Source: Cinclus cinclus (Eukaryota; Chordata; Aves; Passeriformes; Cinclidae). From it: a stretch of 64,000 bases of DNA. Where the stretch lies: positions 248,001-312,000 of the forward strand of contig NW_026912131.1 in the NCBI RefSeq assembly GCF_963662255.1. Direction: 5' to 3'. Within the stretch, counting starts at the first letter, position 1. Each line of letters begins with the position of its first letter. The notes under the pieces are model-generated. The model was not told the DNA's origin and did no database searches. It was given only the letters and a program-made list of their open reading frames with translations. A program made the position numbers and the translations under genes. This document shows positions 10,099 through 20,000 of the stretch, one piece after another.

Positions 10099-10652
10099 CC
10101 AAACCTTTCCTCACATAATTTCACTGTTCTTTCCCAGTTTTCTTCCCACACACAACCCCAACTCACAGACACCCAATGTGATGTTCCACACACCAGCTTC
10201 AGAATTTTAGGTTCAACACTAACTTGATTAGGATTGTTTTTCAATTTACACTTTGGGCATACACCCTGCTCGTTCCTAGAGCAACAATACCAATGGATTT
10301 CACAATCTCCACACTGTAATAAAACCCACAACAGATTCCAACCCCTTGATCCTCTGATGGCTCTACATCTCCCACAAAAACAAGCTATCCCGTTCACTCC
10401 CTCTGGAACACCCAGAGTCTCTACTGCAGGTTGGTCCCAGTCTAAGGCTACCAACCTTCCCGCAGCGGTTTCATCTACCCCTCCTAGATAGTCCTGTTTG
10501 TTCCCTCTTTCTAGCCAGTGATTTATTAGATCAATAAATTCCCAGGGATCAAGTCCAGACCGCTGCTGAGGAGAAGCTCCTTCAATTTGTCTGTCCACAA
10601 TTAAAATGAATGCTAACCACTCCATGTTCAAGCACACCACTCCTCTGTTCAC
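10065..10652 (-). CDS. Cysteine-rich ORF in front of gag (ERV)
   Basis: An open frame of 195 codons from 10,652, with a second Met at 10,625, between leader and gag. The N-terminal part is acidic and helical. The centre holds clustered cysteines: CFCGRC, then CGDCEIHWYCC and CPKC, which could bind zinc (inference). The end is Arg-rich. It is intact in both copies (54,932-54,345 in unit 2) although the downstream gag frames are broken. I do not recognise the family; a leader-encoded accessory product or N-extended Gag are options. Confidence 0.45.
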   Translation of the reverse strand: MNRGVVCLNMEWLAFILIVDRQIEGASPQQRSGLDPWEFIDLINHWLERGNKQDYLGGVDETAAGRLVALDWDQPAVETLGVPEGVNGIACFCGRCRAIRGSRGWNLLWVLLQCGDCEIHWYCCSRNEQGVCPKCKLKNNPNQVSVEPKILKLVCGTSHWVSVSWGCVWEENWERTVKLCEERFGWKQDRARRRR

Positions 10653-11196
10653 ACTTGCACTCGCCCCACACTGACCCCGCTCCTTCGCTCTTCTCCGGCC
10701 GCCTCAGTCACCCGAGGTCAGAAACGCGGATAGAGCTCCGCACTCGCTCCGTACCAAAGGTACGTCTCACCACTCACTCACTCCCTGACACACTCAATGA
10801 CTCCACGTGTCCCGACTTAGCAGTCACACAAAATTGCAGCAAAACAAGGGTTCACTCCACTCACCCCCAGAGTCGCCAGCGGGCTGCTCTATCAGCTCAG
10901 TGACACGCCTCCATCGGCCGCGCTATCGGCCACGTTCGATCCCTCTCCCTCTGTCTCCAGCCCCCTCGGCCGGCTGCTTGCAAGCCCACTGGGACTGTGC
11001 TATGTGCCAGACGTCTCTGGACGACTTACTAGCAGCCCTGTTCTTGATATTTAATACATACCATTTGATCCTCAATGCCAGCAGCGTTGTTTATCCCCGC
11101 GGTGAGCGAGCCGAGGTCCGGGGTTCCTCCAGGTTAGATCCCGGGGTGCGCCAGGGAATCCGCTCCTCGGCCACTCCTGCAGCCAGACAGACTCTG

Positions 11197-11213
11197 TCCT
11201 GGCTGGCTCACCA
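11197..11213 (-). other. Retroviral primer binding site, tRNA-Arg-like
   Basis: The minus-strand sequence TGGTGAGCCAGCCAGGA lies six bases after the LTR. It complements the 3' end of vertebrate tRNA-Arg (ACG-type acceptor stem ending GGCTCGCCA) with one mismatch, judged from memory of that tRNA. The copy is at 55,477-55,493. Confidence 0.55.
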
Positions 11214-11219
11214 ATCTAA

Positions 11220-11514
11220 TGTGAGGAAAAACACTCTATAACCCACAAAAATAAGTGATAAGAGAAAGTCATCCTCTCAGTTTGAACTTTTCACCTTGCC
11301 TCCTTGCCCGTGCTCTCTCTTTATTGCTTTGGTCATTTTCCAGACTTGGATATCAGTTAGACTGGTCTCAGGGGTCTGAGGACCCCCTTATCCTGTGGTG
11401 TCAATGTCCTTGCATCCTGTTTGCACACTCGAGCCCTAGACCCCACCTTATAGCCTTGCTCATCTCCTGCTCTTGTAAGCACCATAAATTAGAGCAAACA
11501 ATACATTTTTGTCA
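11220..11514 (-). repeat. ERV LTR, 295 bp, TG...CA
   Basis: On the minus strand it begins TGACAAAAATG and ends TTTTTCCTCACA, with AATAAA (11,330-11,335) inside and a possible TATA-like ctataagg upstream of it. A polypurine tract (AAAAGGGGGAC, 11,525-11,515) directly precedes it, as for a 3' LTR, yet a primer binding site follows, as for a 5' LTR. Confidence 0.65.
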
Positions 11515-11525
11515 GTCCCCCTTTT

Positions 11526-12700
11526 AGTCAAACCTTTCTTAATGCTTGATTCTTAAGTCTCAATTTCTCTATTTCACTCGGGACTGCTGCCACCCTCTCA
11601 CAGCCGTGCCCTTGGGCGTCGGGATGCGGCAAGTGCCCGGGCTGAGCCCTGCGGGGCCAGGAGGGCGAGTGGCCACAGGGCTGGCAGCGCCGCTGGCAGG
11701 GAGCTGTGCCGCTGGGGCAGAGACAAGCTCTGCGTTCCCAGGGCTCGCCGGGCAGATCTTGAGGGGACAGCAGGAACAGCTCCAGCTGATCTGCAAAGGT
11801 GAGGGAGGGCAGCGGGCTGGCAGGGGGAGTTGCAATCCCTGCCCTGGCTGTGGAGGGCTCTGCTCCCTGTGTGAGTGGGGCTTAGTGTGGGCAGAGCACA
11901 GAGAGATTTCAGGGGCACATGGGGGATTCTTGGCCAGCAGCTTCGGGCTGATTGCGTTGGTCCCTGCTCCCTCCTGGACATGGCTTGAGCGAGCTGGGAT
12001 GGCCCTGGCACAGGGCTCCTGTTGTGTCCCTGCAGATCTGTGATCTGACCGTGGCTCTGCTCCTCTCTCTTCCAGCTCTGCTCAGTATGGCAGATGACAA
12101 AGTCAGGCCCTGCTAACAGGCTGCCTTAAGAGCCCAGGCAAGGCGTGGGGAGGAGCCAGGTCTGGGGACCATCCAAGGAATCCTGTCAAGAGCAAATCGT
12201 TCTAATATTCTCTCTAGGACAAAAAGGGAGCAAAGCAGTCCAGCTGATATGTGAGCAAAGACAATTCACGTTCATTTAAAACGCTGCCAAATACAGGCTT
12301 GGGTTTCTTTGGAGTGGACTGATGCTAAGAAATATTTGCTCACATTATGGTGGGGTTTCTCTGCAAATAGGCTTTGATGGGAAATTTCTGACCACCTTTG
12401 GTTCTGCTCTTTAATGTAAGTCGAGCACCTGAGTAGCTTTGTTGAGGAATGGAGAATTGTTTGTAGCTCAGTATTTTCTCAACGGCAACGGTTTCCAAGC
12501 CTTCCCCCCTGCAGTGACACACTTTCAGAGGAGGCTGTGAGGAGAAGTCCCCTCAGCTACTGCCAGGGCTGTTTGCCTCCTCTGCAGGCTCAGTATGCTG
12601 GGAGTTCCACAAGCCTCAGCTGCCACTGTGTTTTCCTCTCAATATTTCTTCTTGTGCACTACACACGGAGAATCTTTTGTGTGAGATTCTCCTCTGGGCT
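11526..12700. other. No gene identified
   Basis: GC-rich sequence with a 165-codon chance-like plus-strand frame (11,546-12,043). A stretch ending in a possible donor (gcaaag before gtgaggg at about 11,800) encodes a Gln-rich helix-like segment and might be a relic exon of the CEP250-like family, but nothing confirms it. Confidence 0.3.
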
Positions 12701-12729
12701 TTGAGGTGAATCTCAATTTTTTTTCATTT

Positions 12730-13480
12730 ATTTCTTTTTCCAATTTACTAAATGACAAGAATGAATTTAGCATCACTTTTTTTCAGTAGCAGCAATTGTC
12801 TAGAAATACATATAATCAAATATATTAGATGTATACATTTAAGAATAGACAAGGTTTGGCAGTGAGTAATTCAGTGCAATTAAAGTTCATATAAAGCATA
12901 AGCAAAACCAGCTGGAGATATGGAGAGGGCCCCACCCTTCCTCACCTATCGAATAATCAGGCCAAAAAGCCCAATTATATGCTATATGCTAATACATATT
13001 AATACAGAACTTTCTGGAAAACTCCTCCTAGTTACTGTTCCTAAAATCTAGGTCACTACAGTGTGTTGCACATGCCCTACTAGTAGTTAGGGCTCTCTCA
13101 TCCTTTCGGGGTCTTATTTCTGACAAAGGCTCTTTGTCTTCATCACTGTCCGCTATGTAAGCTTGCAGGCAGTGCAGGAGCACTAAGCTTGGTGTTAGGT
13201 AATTTCAAGTTCCAGGCCTGGAGTCATCCCAATTTGGCCCTGTCCAGGGTCAAAATTTGTATTTCTAGATGTGGCTTATCAAAGCTACATCCTTCTACTC
13301 CTCCCACCGAACAGCTGGGGGATTCCATCTGCTTTTTCTCACTATTTCCTTTCTTGCTTTGTAACAATTGTTTTCTATTAAAACGAGTACAATTTTGCCA
13401 ATATAGTTACAATTTAGTTAGCACAAATCACATTTCTTACACTCAGATCCCCAAATGCCACCATATCCCCCCACTCCAAA
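12730..13480 (-). repeat. LTR-like AT-rich block
   Basis: AT-rich DNA sharply bounded by GC-rich flanks, with blocks such as gcatataattgggc and gttgcacatgccctac that I associate with avian ERVK-type LTRs read on the minus strand. Ends are not defined. The copy is at 57,010-57,760. A repeat library search would settle it. Confidence 0.35.
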
Positions 13481-14360
13481 TTTCCCCCAAGTCCCCCAAA
13501 CTCCACGGCCAACCCCCTGCCCCCCAGATCCCCCTAGGATTCACCCAGGACCCCCCGAGCCCCCTCCCCACCTCCAAACACATAGAGCCACTCATCCACC
13601 AGCGCAGCAAGTTGGCTGATTTGTTCGAATCCAGGGACTTTTCCAGGCCTGCTCTGCCTCCTTTACGGACACGAACCTCTAGCGATGTGAATTTTCCCCT
13701 CTGGGAGTGGGGGACGCCGGAGCGCCTCTAGCCGGCGAGGGGCGAGAGTAAACCAGTATGAACCAGCGCAGACTGGGGCAGCTGGGGAAAATTCAGAGTC
13801 AGGAGGGGCACTGGGAGCGAGGCAGGGCAGGGCAGGGCAGGGCAGGGGCGGGAGTGATCGGGAGGGGAGGGCGGGGAGAAGTTCCCGGCTCGGCCCAACG
13901 CCCCTCAGGGATTGACAGTGGGGGGGCGGCTCCCGCCCAAACCCCGGGGGGGGGAAAAGTGCCCTCAGGGATTGGCTGGGCGGGTACTCAGAATAACCCA
14001 AAAAAGCCTCAACACCTCCTCGGAATTTCCATTCAGCCCACAGAAATGGAATGCCTTGCAGCAAGTGGCAACTATTTAAGGCTATATGTTAGTTCCATTT
14101 AATCAATGGAGGGGTGAAAAGGCAGATTGTGCACTAAAACACGGCAAAACCAAGAAAACCCCCAGAATCTCTTGAAGAATCCCTTGAAATTTGGTAAAAC
14201 GGAGTAAAAGAGTAATAAGGTTGAATAAATATCCGTCAGTTAAATCTAGAGTTGACTTATAATTAAGAACTGGGGACTTGTAAAATGGGGCTTGGGGTGC
14301 TAAAGGGCCTCAGGAAAGCCCCCAAAAAGCCCCCTGATGCCTGGGCTGGCTGCGCTGCAG
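13480..14360. other. C-rich and G-rich low-complexity DNA with a GGCAG array
   Basis: Runs of C at 13,480-13,570 give way to CpG-containing DNA and a short GGCAG array (13,822-13,846), which has one more unit in unit 2 (about 58,102-58,131). It may be a CpG island or just GC-rich repeat sequence. No gene start is supported. Confidence 0.4.
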
Positions 14361-14361
14361 C

Positions 14362-14520
14362 TCAAGTAGAAGAGTTCTCCAGGAGCTCAGGGCAGCAGCA
14401 GCCCTCCTGCTGATGGAGAAAGCCTGTGGAGAAAGGGGTCGGGGCCGAAATGTGTGCCTTGGAAATCCCAGTTGGGTTCCTAAATGCCGTGGGAACTCTC
14501 TCTAATCGAGCTGTGGTGGC
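14362..14520 (+). pseudogene. Duplicate of the 3' end of the CEP250-like gene body
   Basis: These bases match 32,505-32,651 with few changes: the shared block runs from ctccaggagctcagggcagcag to aactctctctaatcgagctgtgg. It carries the same TCC TGC TGA ending as the last exon at 32,396-32,551. Sequences diverge abruptly on both sides, so this is a rearrangement remnant of another copy of the gene. Confidence 0.75.
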
Positions 14521-14748
14521 TGAGGGATGTACGTGGGAAGGGTTTGCCTGCCATGAACTGCACTTGTTGATCATGCGGGCTCTGTTCAGGGCCAGTCTGG
14601 GAGCCTGTTCCTTTGCCCTTGCCCAAGGGCAGAGTGCTGGTGAGGGCTGGAGTTGGAGGCTGTGTCTGCCCCGACAGCTGGTACCGTGGGGCTGCGGATG
14701 CTCCTGCCAGCGTGGGCTTGTCTGAGCCGGGCCTTGTGCCTCTTTCAG

Positions 14749-14919
14749 GTGTCCCTGCTGCAGTCACAGCTGGCCCGGGCCTGACAGCAGCGACAGAACT
14801 ACACTGAGAGCTGCACAAGCACCAGGCAGGAGCTGCCAGACCTTCACCAGGAGCTCTCGCGCTCCTTTGCAGCTCTGCTCAAGGAGCCCAAAGCTGCTCT
14901 TGTGGAAGCAGAGACTTGA
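14749..14919 (+). pseudogene. Stranded C-terminal exon of a CEP250-like gene, internal TGA
   Basis: After acceptor tgcctctttcag the frame begins VSLLQSQLARA and, past a TGA at 14,782-14,784, continues QQRQNYTESCTSTRQELPDL and ends ALVEAET then TGA at 14,917-14,919. This aligns with the extreme C-terminus of vertebrate CEP250 (C-Nap1), where a helix ends in an LEAET-like motif. The internal TGA truncates it, and it sits upstream of the gene body rather than behind it. The copy at 59,032-59,202 has the same TGA. Confidence 0.75.
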
Positions 14920-15715
14920 AGCTGCAGTGGTCTCTGAACCTTAACTTGGCACTGACATCCTTGGGCCATCAGCCCCTGCAGAGACACGGCCTGGAGAAGG
15001 CATGTGCTGCTCTTCCCTTCCACGGAGGACTTGTGCCCTGCTCAGAAGCCAGTTCCTGTCAACTGGGGCACAGAAGTCCTCCCTAGGACACAGATGAGTG
15101 CTATCAGAGATGAGGGTAAAAACACCTGCCAAAGCTTTCCCAAGCAGACCCATTTGGTTCTTAAGGGTGTGCTCCTAGCAAGAAATCGTTGATATAAGCA
15201 GCAAGACTTTCCTTCTGCCTAGAAGACCTAGTGATATATTGCCAAACAGAGAGCAGAGAAACAAATGCACTCATGGCTCTTTCAGGATTCTTAATCTATT
15301 TTATGAGCCTGAACCACTGCAGCACTTGGCATTTCTCTGTAAGAATTTCAAAAGACTCTGAAACACCATTTTTCCTCCTCATGTGACTGTTCCAAACACA
15401 AAGCTTTATTTTCCATGAATATTTGCAAGCACCAAGAACCTTCTCAGGCTATTTTCTTACATCTCCCCTGTGTCAGGGAAGACAGAAGAATTCCTGTGAT
15501 TCAGGAGCTAAGCACATCCCTAATGAGCATGTGGGTCTTGAGAGTGCTGAGCCTTAAAACTGATGCTGGACCAGCAACTTGGAACTCATGCTATGAGCCA
15601 GGTGCCTGCCCAGCTGCCCAGCACGGCTGTGGGGACACGGAGGAGGGAGGGCAGGTGCCAGGGCCAGCAGGGAGCTGGGATGGGGGAGAGAGAGCCAGGG
15701 AGGGCCATTCCACCA
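14920..15715. other. No gene identified
   Basis: Unique-looking sequence with no recognisable exon or repeat. The 191-codon plus-strand frame that starts at 15,415 runs into the minisatellite and is treated as chance. Confidence 0.5.
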
Positions 15716-15719
15716 GCCC

Positions 15720-16080
15720 CTGGAATGCTGGGCTTTGGACCATGGCAACCACCAACAAACCATGGAATGTTGGAGTGTTGGGGGTTGGATGCTGGCAACA
15801 ATCAACTGCTCCTGGCTTATTGGGGTTTGGACCCTGGAGCTGTCAACAGCTCGTGACCATTGGGGCTTGGACCTTGCAAAGGCCAACGGCACCTTGCTCG
15901 TGTGCTATTGACCCTGCAAAGGCCAACGACCTGTGGATATTGGGGTTCAGACCCTGCAAAGGCCGAGGGCCTTTGGGAACTTGGGTTTAGACCCTGCAAA
16001 GGCCGAGGGCCTTTGGAAATTGGGGTTGAAACCCTGCAAAGTCCAACTGCTTTGGACACTGGAATTTGGTCACTGTTGCC
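15720..16080 (+). repeat. 40-bp minisatellite, about nine decaying units
   Basis: The best units start at 15,911, 15,951, 15,991 and 16,031 with accctgcaaaggcc, spacing exactly 40. Older, diverged units with tttgga(c/t)cctgg extend back to about 15,725. The same array is at 60,003-60,363, with identical unit number. Confidence 0.85.
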
Positions 16081-16469
16081 ACCAAAGGGGCAGATGGAGA
16101 CCCGGCGGGTGAGTGAAAAAGCCACTGCTCTCCTGTGCCAGGCCCAGCAGGGCCTTGGCTGGGCCTGGGCTGTGCCTCAGGGAATGGTTCCCTTTGGGAA
16201 TAGGAAGGGATTAGCAGTTGGCTGTTCCAGAGCTGGCAGCAGCTTTGGTGCTTGCTGTGGGGACAGGCCTGGGAGGGAATGGGGGGCTCCTGGCCATCCC
16301 AGAGCACAGCCCCATCTCCTGCTCCGTCCTTGTCCCACTGGAGGCCGTGGGCACAAACAAGGGAGCAGCTTTTCATTGCCCTCCCTTCAGCCCAATTTAC
16401 AGCACAGCCTCAGTGCTTCCTGGAGGCAAGAATGGGTTTCTCCCAGACATCTCCGAGATGACCCCCAGA

Positions 16470-16860
16470 GGCCCAGAGGAGGCCGTGGGGATAACAGGAA
16501 GATGCTCCAAGGGCTGGAGCAGCTGCACCAATGGAAAAGGATGCAAGAGCTGGGGTTGTGCAGCCTGCAGAAGCTTCCAGGGTGACCTTAGAGTCTTTGC
16601 AATGCATGAAGGGGCTGGAAGAGAGCTGGAGAGAGACTTAAGGCAGGGGCCTGCAGGGACAGGACAAGGGACAATGGCTTCCCCCTGAGACAAGGCAGGG
16701 TTGGATGGGATTTTGGGAGGGAATTCTGCCCTGTGAGGGTGCTGAGGCCCTGGCACAGGTTACCCAGAGCAGCTGTGCCTGCTCCTGGAGCCCTGGGGGC
16801 ATTCAAGGCCAGGTAGGAGCAGGCTCTGGGCAACTCCCCTTCTGGTGTTCTTAGAAGTGA
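16470..16860 (+). mobile_element. CR1 LINE fragment, sense orientation
   Basis: Contains the familiar avian CR1 3'-region blocks in order: gggctggagcag, gagctggggttgtgcagcctg, tgaaggggctg, cagggacaggacaaggg, gagggtgctgaggccctggcacaggtt, and attcaaggccagg. It is 5'-truncated and lacks the final tail. The copy is at 60,753-61,143. Confidence 0.85.
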
Positions 16861-17046
16861 TGGCACACCTTGCAGCATGTTTGTTTGTGCTGCTGCCAAA
16901 CTAGTGGGCAGGAAATATTCCTAAGGAGCGGGGGAAAGAGCTCAGCTGGAATTGCTGTGCTCTGGGACAGGCTGGGAAGCACTTAGAGGTGACTGCCTCA
17001 GGGGCAGCCATGCGGTCTGAGTGTGCTCTTCCCTGTGCTCTTGCAG

Positions 17047-17094
17047 GGAGTTCGAGGCCTTTCTCACCGGGGACGTTCCTCCAGAGCCCCTGAG
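17047..17094 (+). CDS. CEP250-like: CEP250-like: possible exon upstream
   Basis: 48 bases between acceptor cttgcag and donor gtgagtg, phase 0 to 0, encoding GVRGLSHRGRSSRAPE. It has no coiled-coil character and no confirmed partner upstream. It may be 5' UTR or a spurious exon. Confidence 0.35.
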
Positions 17095-20000
17095 GTGAGT
17101 GAACTGTGCAGAGCTGGCTGGGATTTTGAAAGTGCTTCTCCAGGAATGGAAACTGGTTCTTGTGAGATCCGAAGAGGCATCTCAGTGGTACTTTGCAATA
17201 GGATCAGAATAGCTGACTAACAGCTGGATGTGGGCTTTCAGGTGCTGTTAGATGACAGTGACAGCATGGCCAATTCCATCATGTGCACTGACAGTCCTGG
17301 GAACATCCTCTCAACTCAGGCACCCACCGATGAACAGGATCCCTTTGAACTGGTTCAGCAAGCCACTGAGAATTGTGGGCGCTTGTGTCAACTTTTTGAG
17401 CAAATGGCAGAGAAGAGCCAGAGGTTCAGAAGCTACCAGCAAGACATAGAGTGTCTGCTAGAAGATATCAGGAGGTGAGTTTTTCTTCCTGCTCCTTCTC
17501 CTCCTGTGTTCCAGAGGCAATCTGCTTCCAGGCCTGGGAGTTCAGAGGGGTCCTGGGAGAAGAAATCCCCTGTCCTCCCATGCCTAGGCCTCAGTGTGGC
17601 TCTCGAGCATCGTCCTGTCTGGGTTTTTCATGCTCTACTGTGACTCCCAAGGCTGTCTGGGAGATGCCGAGCCATATTGGAAGAGAAGATTCCTTCTTCT
17701 CACCATGCTGCTTCCCCGAATTCTGTTCTTTGTGTACCCCTGCCCAGCCAGTGCATCTCACTGAAGGAAGGCAAAATCCTGCCTTCCTTTCCCTTTGTCT
17801 CTGGAGGATTTCCTCGGGAGGGAAAGAGCAAGGTCTTCCTTAGCCCACTGCACCCTGCTCCATCCGGGTGTGCTGAAAATGGGATCGGTGACCCTTCAGG
17901 CCTCTTGGTTCTTCTGAATGAGTCTTGTCTCTGCAGTGACTTTGCAAACATGGACAAGTCCCGGGAAACGGTGCAGCAATGCATTGGAATCCTGGAGCCA
18001 GGAGCCTTGAGTCTGCATCAGAAGAACACCAAGCAGTGGAAGGAATCATCAGCCCAGGCAGAAAAGGACAGGATTGAGGTTGGTTTTGGAAATGAGACTG
18101 GTTTTCCATTGAAGACTTGTCTTGTCCCTTTCTTGTGTATTGGAGGACTTGGCTGCACTCTGGGGAGAAGACCCATCAGTGCACAGCGAGATGGAAGTTA
18201 AGATGCTGACGATGGAGCAATTGCAGCTTCAGGGGGCTCTGCTGGAGGAAGAGAGGGATGATGTTACCACAGCTCTGGATCCCTTATTCCTAGGCAGCAC
18301 CCGTGGGATTTGTGCCCTGCAGATCAGCCCAGATGCTGTTTCTGGCAGTAGAAGACAGGGACAGTGCTGTGCACACCTGGCTCAGGATGGCCCATGCATT
18401 TATTAGACAGGGATCGGGATCTTCATCAGCAACGTTGTACATGCTTCTGCAGAATGTGTTTCTTTGGGCAGCCTCAGAGTCTCTAAACCAGGGATTGGAG
18501 CTGGGGAAGGCTCTGGAGCATGGGTGTGAGGAGGAGAAACTCAGGGAGGTCCCCTGTTCTTCAGTCCTTGTGACTGGGGCATCAGAGAGGGGAAGGTGAC
18601 ACCTCCTGTTCTGAGTGGTTGGACTCAATGCTTGGGAAGGTCTTTGCCAACAAAAATGATTCCATGAGACTGTGATTCTTGCACCTGCTGAGCCACCTTT
18701 TACCCTCCCTGACAGGAATTTAATAGTTTAATTTTCTTTCTGGTTTCTGGAGTACAGGAAGCCAGTGCTGTTGTCTTTTCTGGTTGGCGTTTGTGGGTAG
18801 GGGGGAAGCTTCAAACTTTTAAGCGAGGAGCTTGCCCGGGACTTCATTTAGAAGACTTTTCCTCCCTTCCTCAGGCAAGTGAGCGTGAAAGGCACCATGC
18901 AGAGGTGCTGCAGCAATGGCACAAAGAGAAGGCAGAGAGAGAGCGGGAGCACCAGAAGATGCTGTTTGAGATGAGGCAGAAAATTGCCACCTTGAAGGCC
19001 CAACAAGAAGCAGAACGAACCAGATTTCAAAATGCCAAGCGAGAGGTAATGATTGTGAAAAGAGAACTGTGTGATTTTGTGTAAGGCTGGAGCTGTGGCA
19101 GATGGCAGGGTATGGGGCTCTGTGTGGAGCATGCCCTCTCTGTCTTCTACATTGAACTCGGGGTGGTGAAAAGGTGAACGGGGCTATCTTTGGGACCAGG
19201 AATGAGCCCTGTCATAGGAAGCCAGGCAGAAACATGAGCTTTCAGCTGAGATTTGTGTGCTGCTCTTGTGCTCTCTTTTTCTAAGACGTAACTCACAGTA
19301 TCTTCACTGTTCTCTTCCTGCTCCCCTCTTGGTGTGTACTGGGAGGTGTTCACAGACAAAGTGAGTCTACAGGACTTTTTTATGGGCATGGGGAGGCTGC
19401 GGCAGGAATGCTGACACAAAAGAGAAAAATCTTTTTAAAGCCTCACCTGGAGTATTTCTGAGCAGTAACCCAGAGATGCCTTCTGGCCTGTGTTCTAAGT
19501 CACTTCCTAGGAAGCTGTGGCTCCCCCGGAAGAGACAGTGGCCCCAGGGGAGCAGCAGCTGAGTGCTCAGAGAGCTCGTGAGCCCATCAGTCTCTGCCTC
19601 TTGCCACACAGATGTTGCAGGGCAAGTGTGAAGCCTTCTGCTCTTTCCTTGTGTGCAGGTGCTGCTGGAAGAGCAGAATGAGAGGAGTGCTTTATCAGAG
19701 GCAGTGCTCCAAACTCGGGCAGAGCTCAGCCGAGCCTGCCAGCAGCTTCAGCAGCTCTTGCAGAAGGTGAAAGAGCAGCAAGGGAAGGGTCAGGTAAGTG
19801 TGAGTAGGCAGGGAAGAGAGTGCAGGGCAGTGACAAGGGCACAAAAGGAAGCTCCTGGGACTGAGCAGGCACGGGCTGCTTCAGGCATTGGGAGCACAGA
19901 GCCTGCTAAACTCCAGAGCTCAGGCCCAAGAAGGAGGTGTTCCAGAGGAGGCAGAGCTGGCCAGAGAAGCCAAAGGAGTTAGCTGAAAGAACGGGATTTT

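Larger units (their letters stand above)
9545..11514 (-). mobile_element. 5' part of an endogenous retrovirus (LTR, leader, pre-gag ORF, gag relics)
   Basis: Read on the minus strand: LTR (11,514-11,220), primer binding site (11,213-11,197), a leader of about 540 bases, a cysteine-rich ORF (10,652-10,065), then overlapping broken frames of gag matrix type (10,098-9,545). The element stops at about 9,545 without pol. Position after the leader and residue pattern suggest the matrix end of a gammaretrovirus-like Gag; this is by eye. Several frameshifts disable it. The second copy is at 53,825-55,794. Confidence 0.65.
1..19760. repeat. Segmental tandem duplication, unit 1 (part shared with unit 2)
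   Basis: Everything from base 1 to about 19,750 recurs in order at 44,291-64,000. The offset is 44,290 bases up to 7,740, 44,280 after the TTCCC array, 44,283 after about 13.9 kb and 44,252 after 19.13 kb. Four substitutions are visible in the first 1.2 kb, so divergence is well below one percent. Left and right ends of the duplicated block are not visible because the window starts inside it and stops inside the second unit. A false duplication in the assembly is the alternative. Confidence 0.95.

Noticed and set aside
15720..16080. CRISPR-like array
   Set aside because: Units of 40 bases without unique spacers, in vertebrate DNA; it is a minisatellite.
15860..16585. 241-codon plus-strand open frame
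   Set aside because: It runs through the 40-bp minisatellite and into a CR1 element, so it is not a gene.
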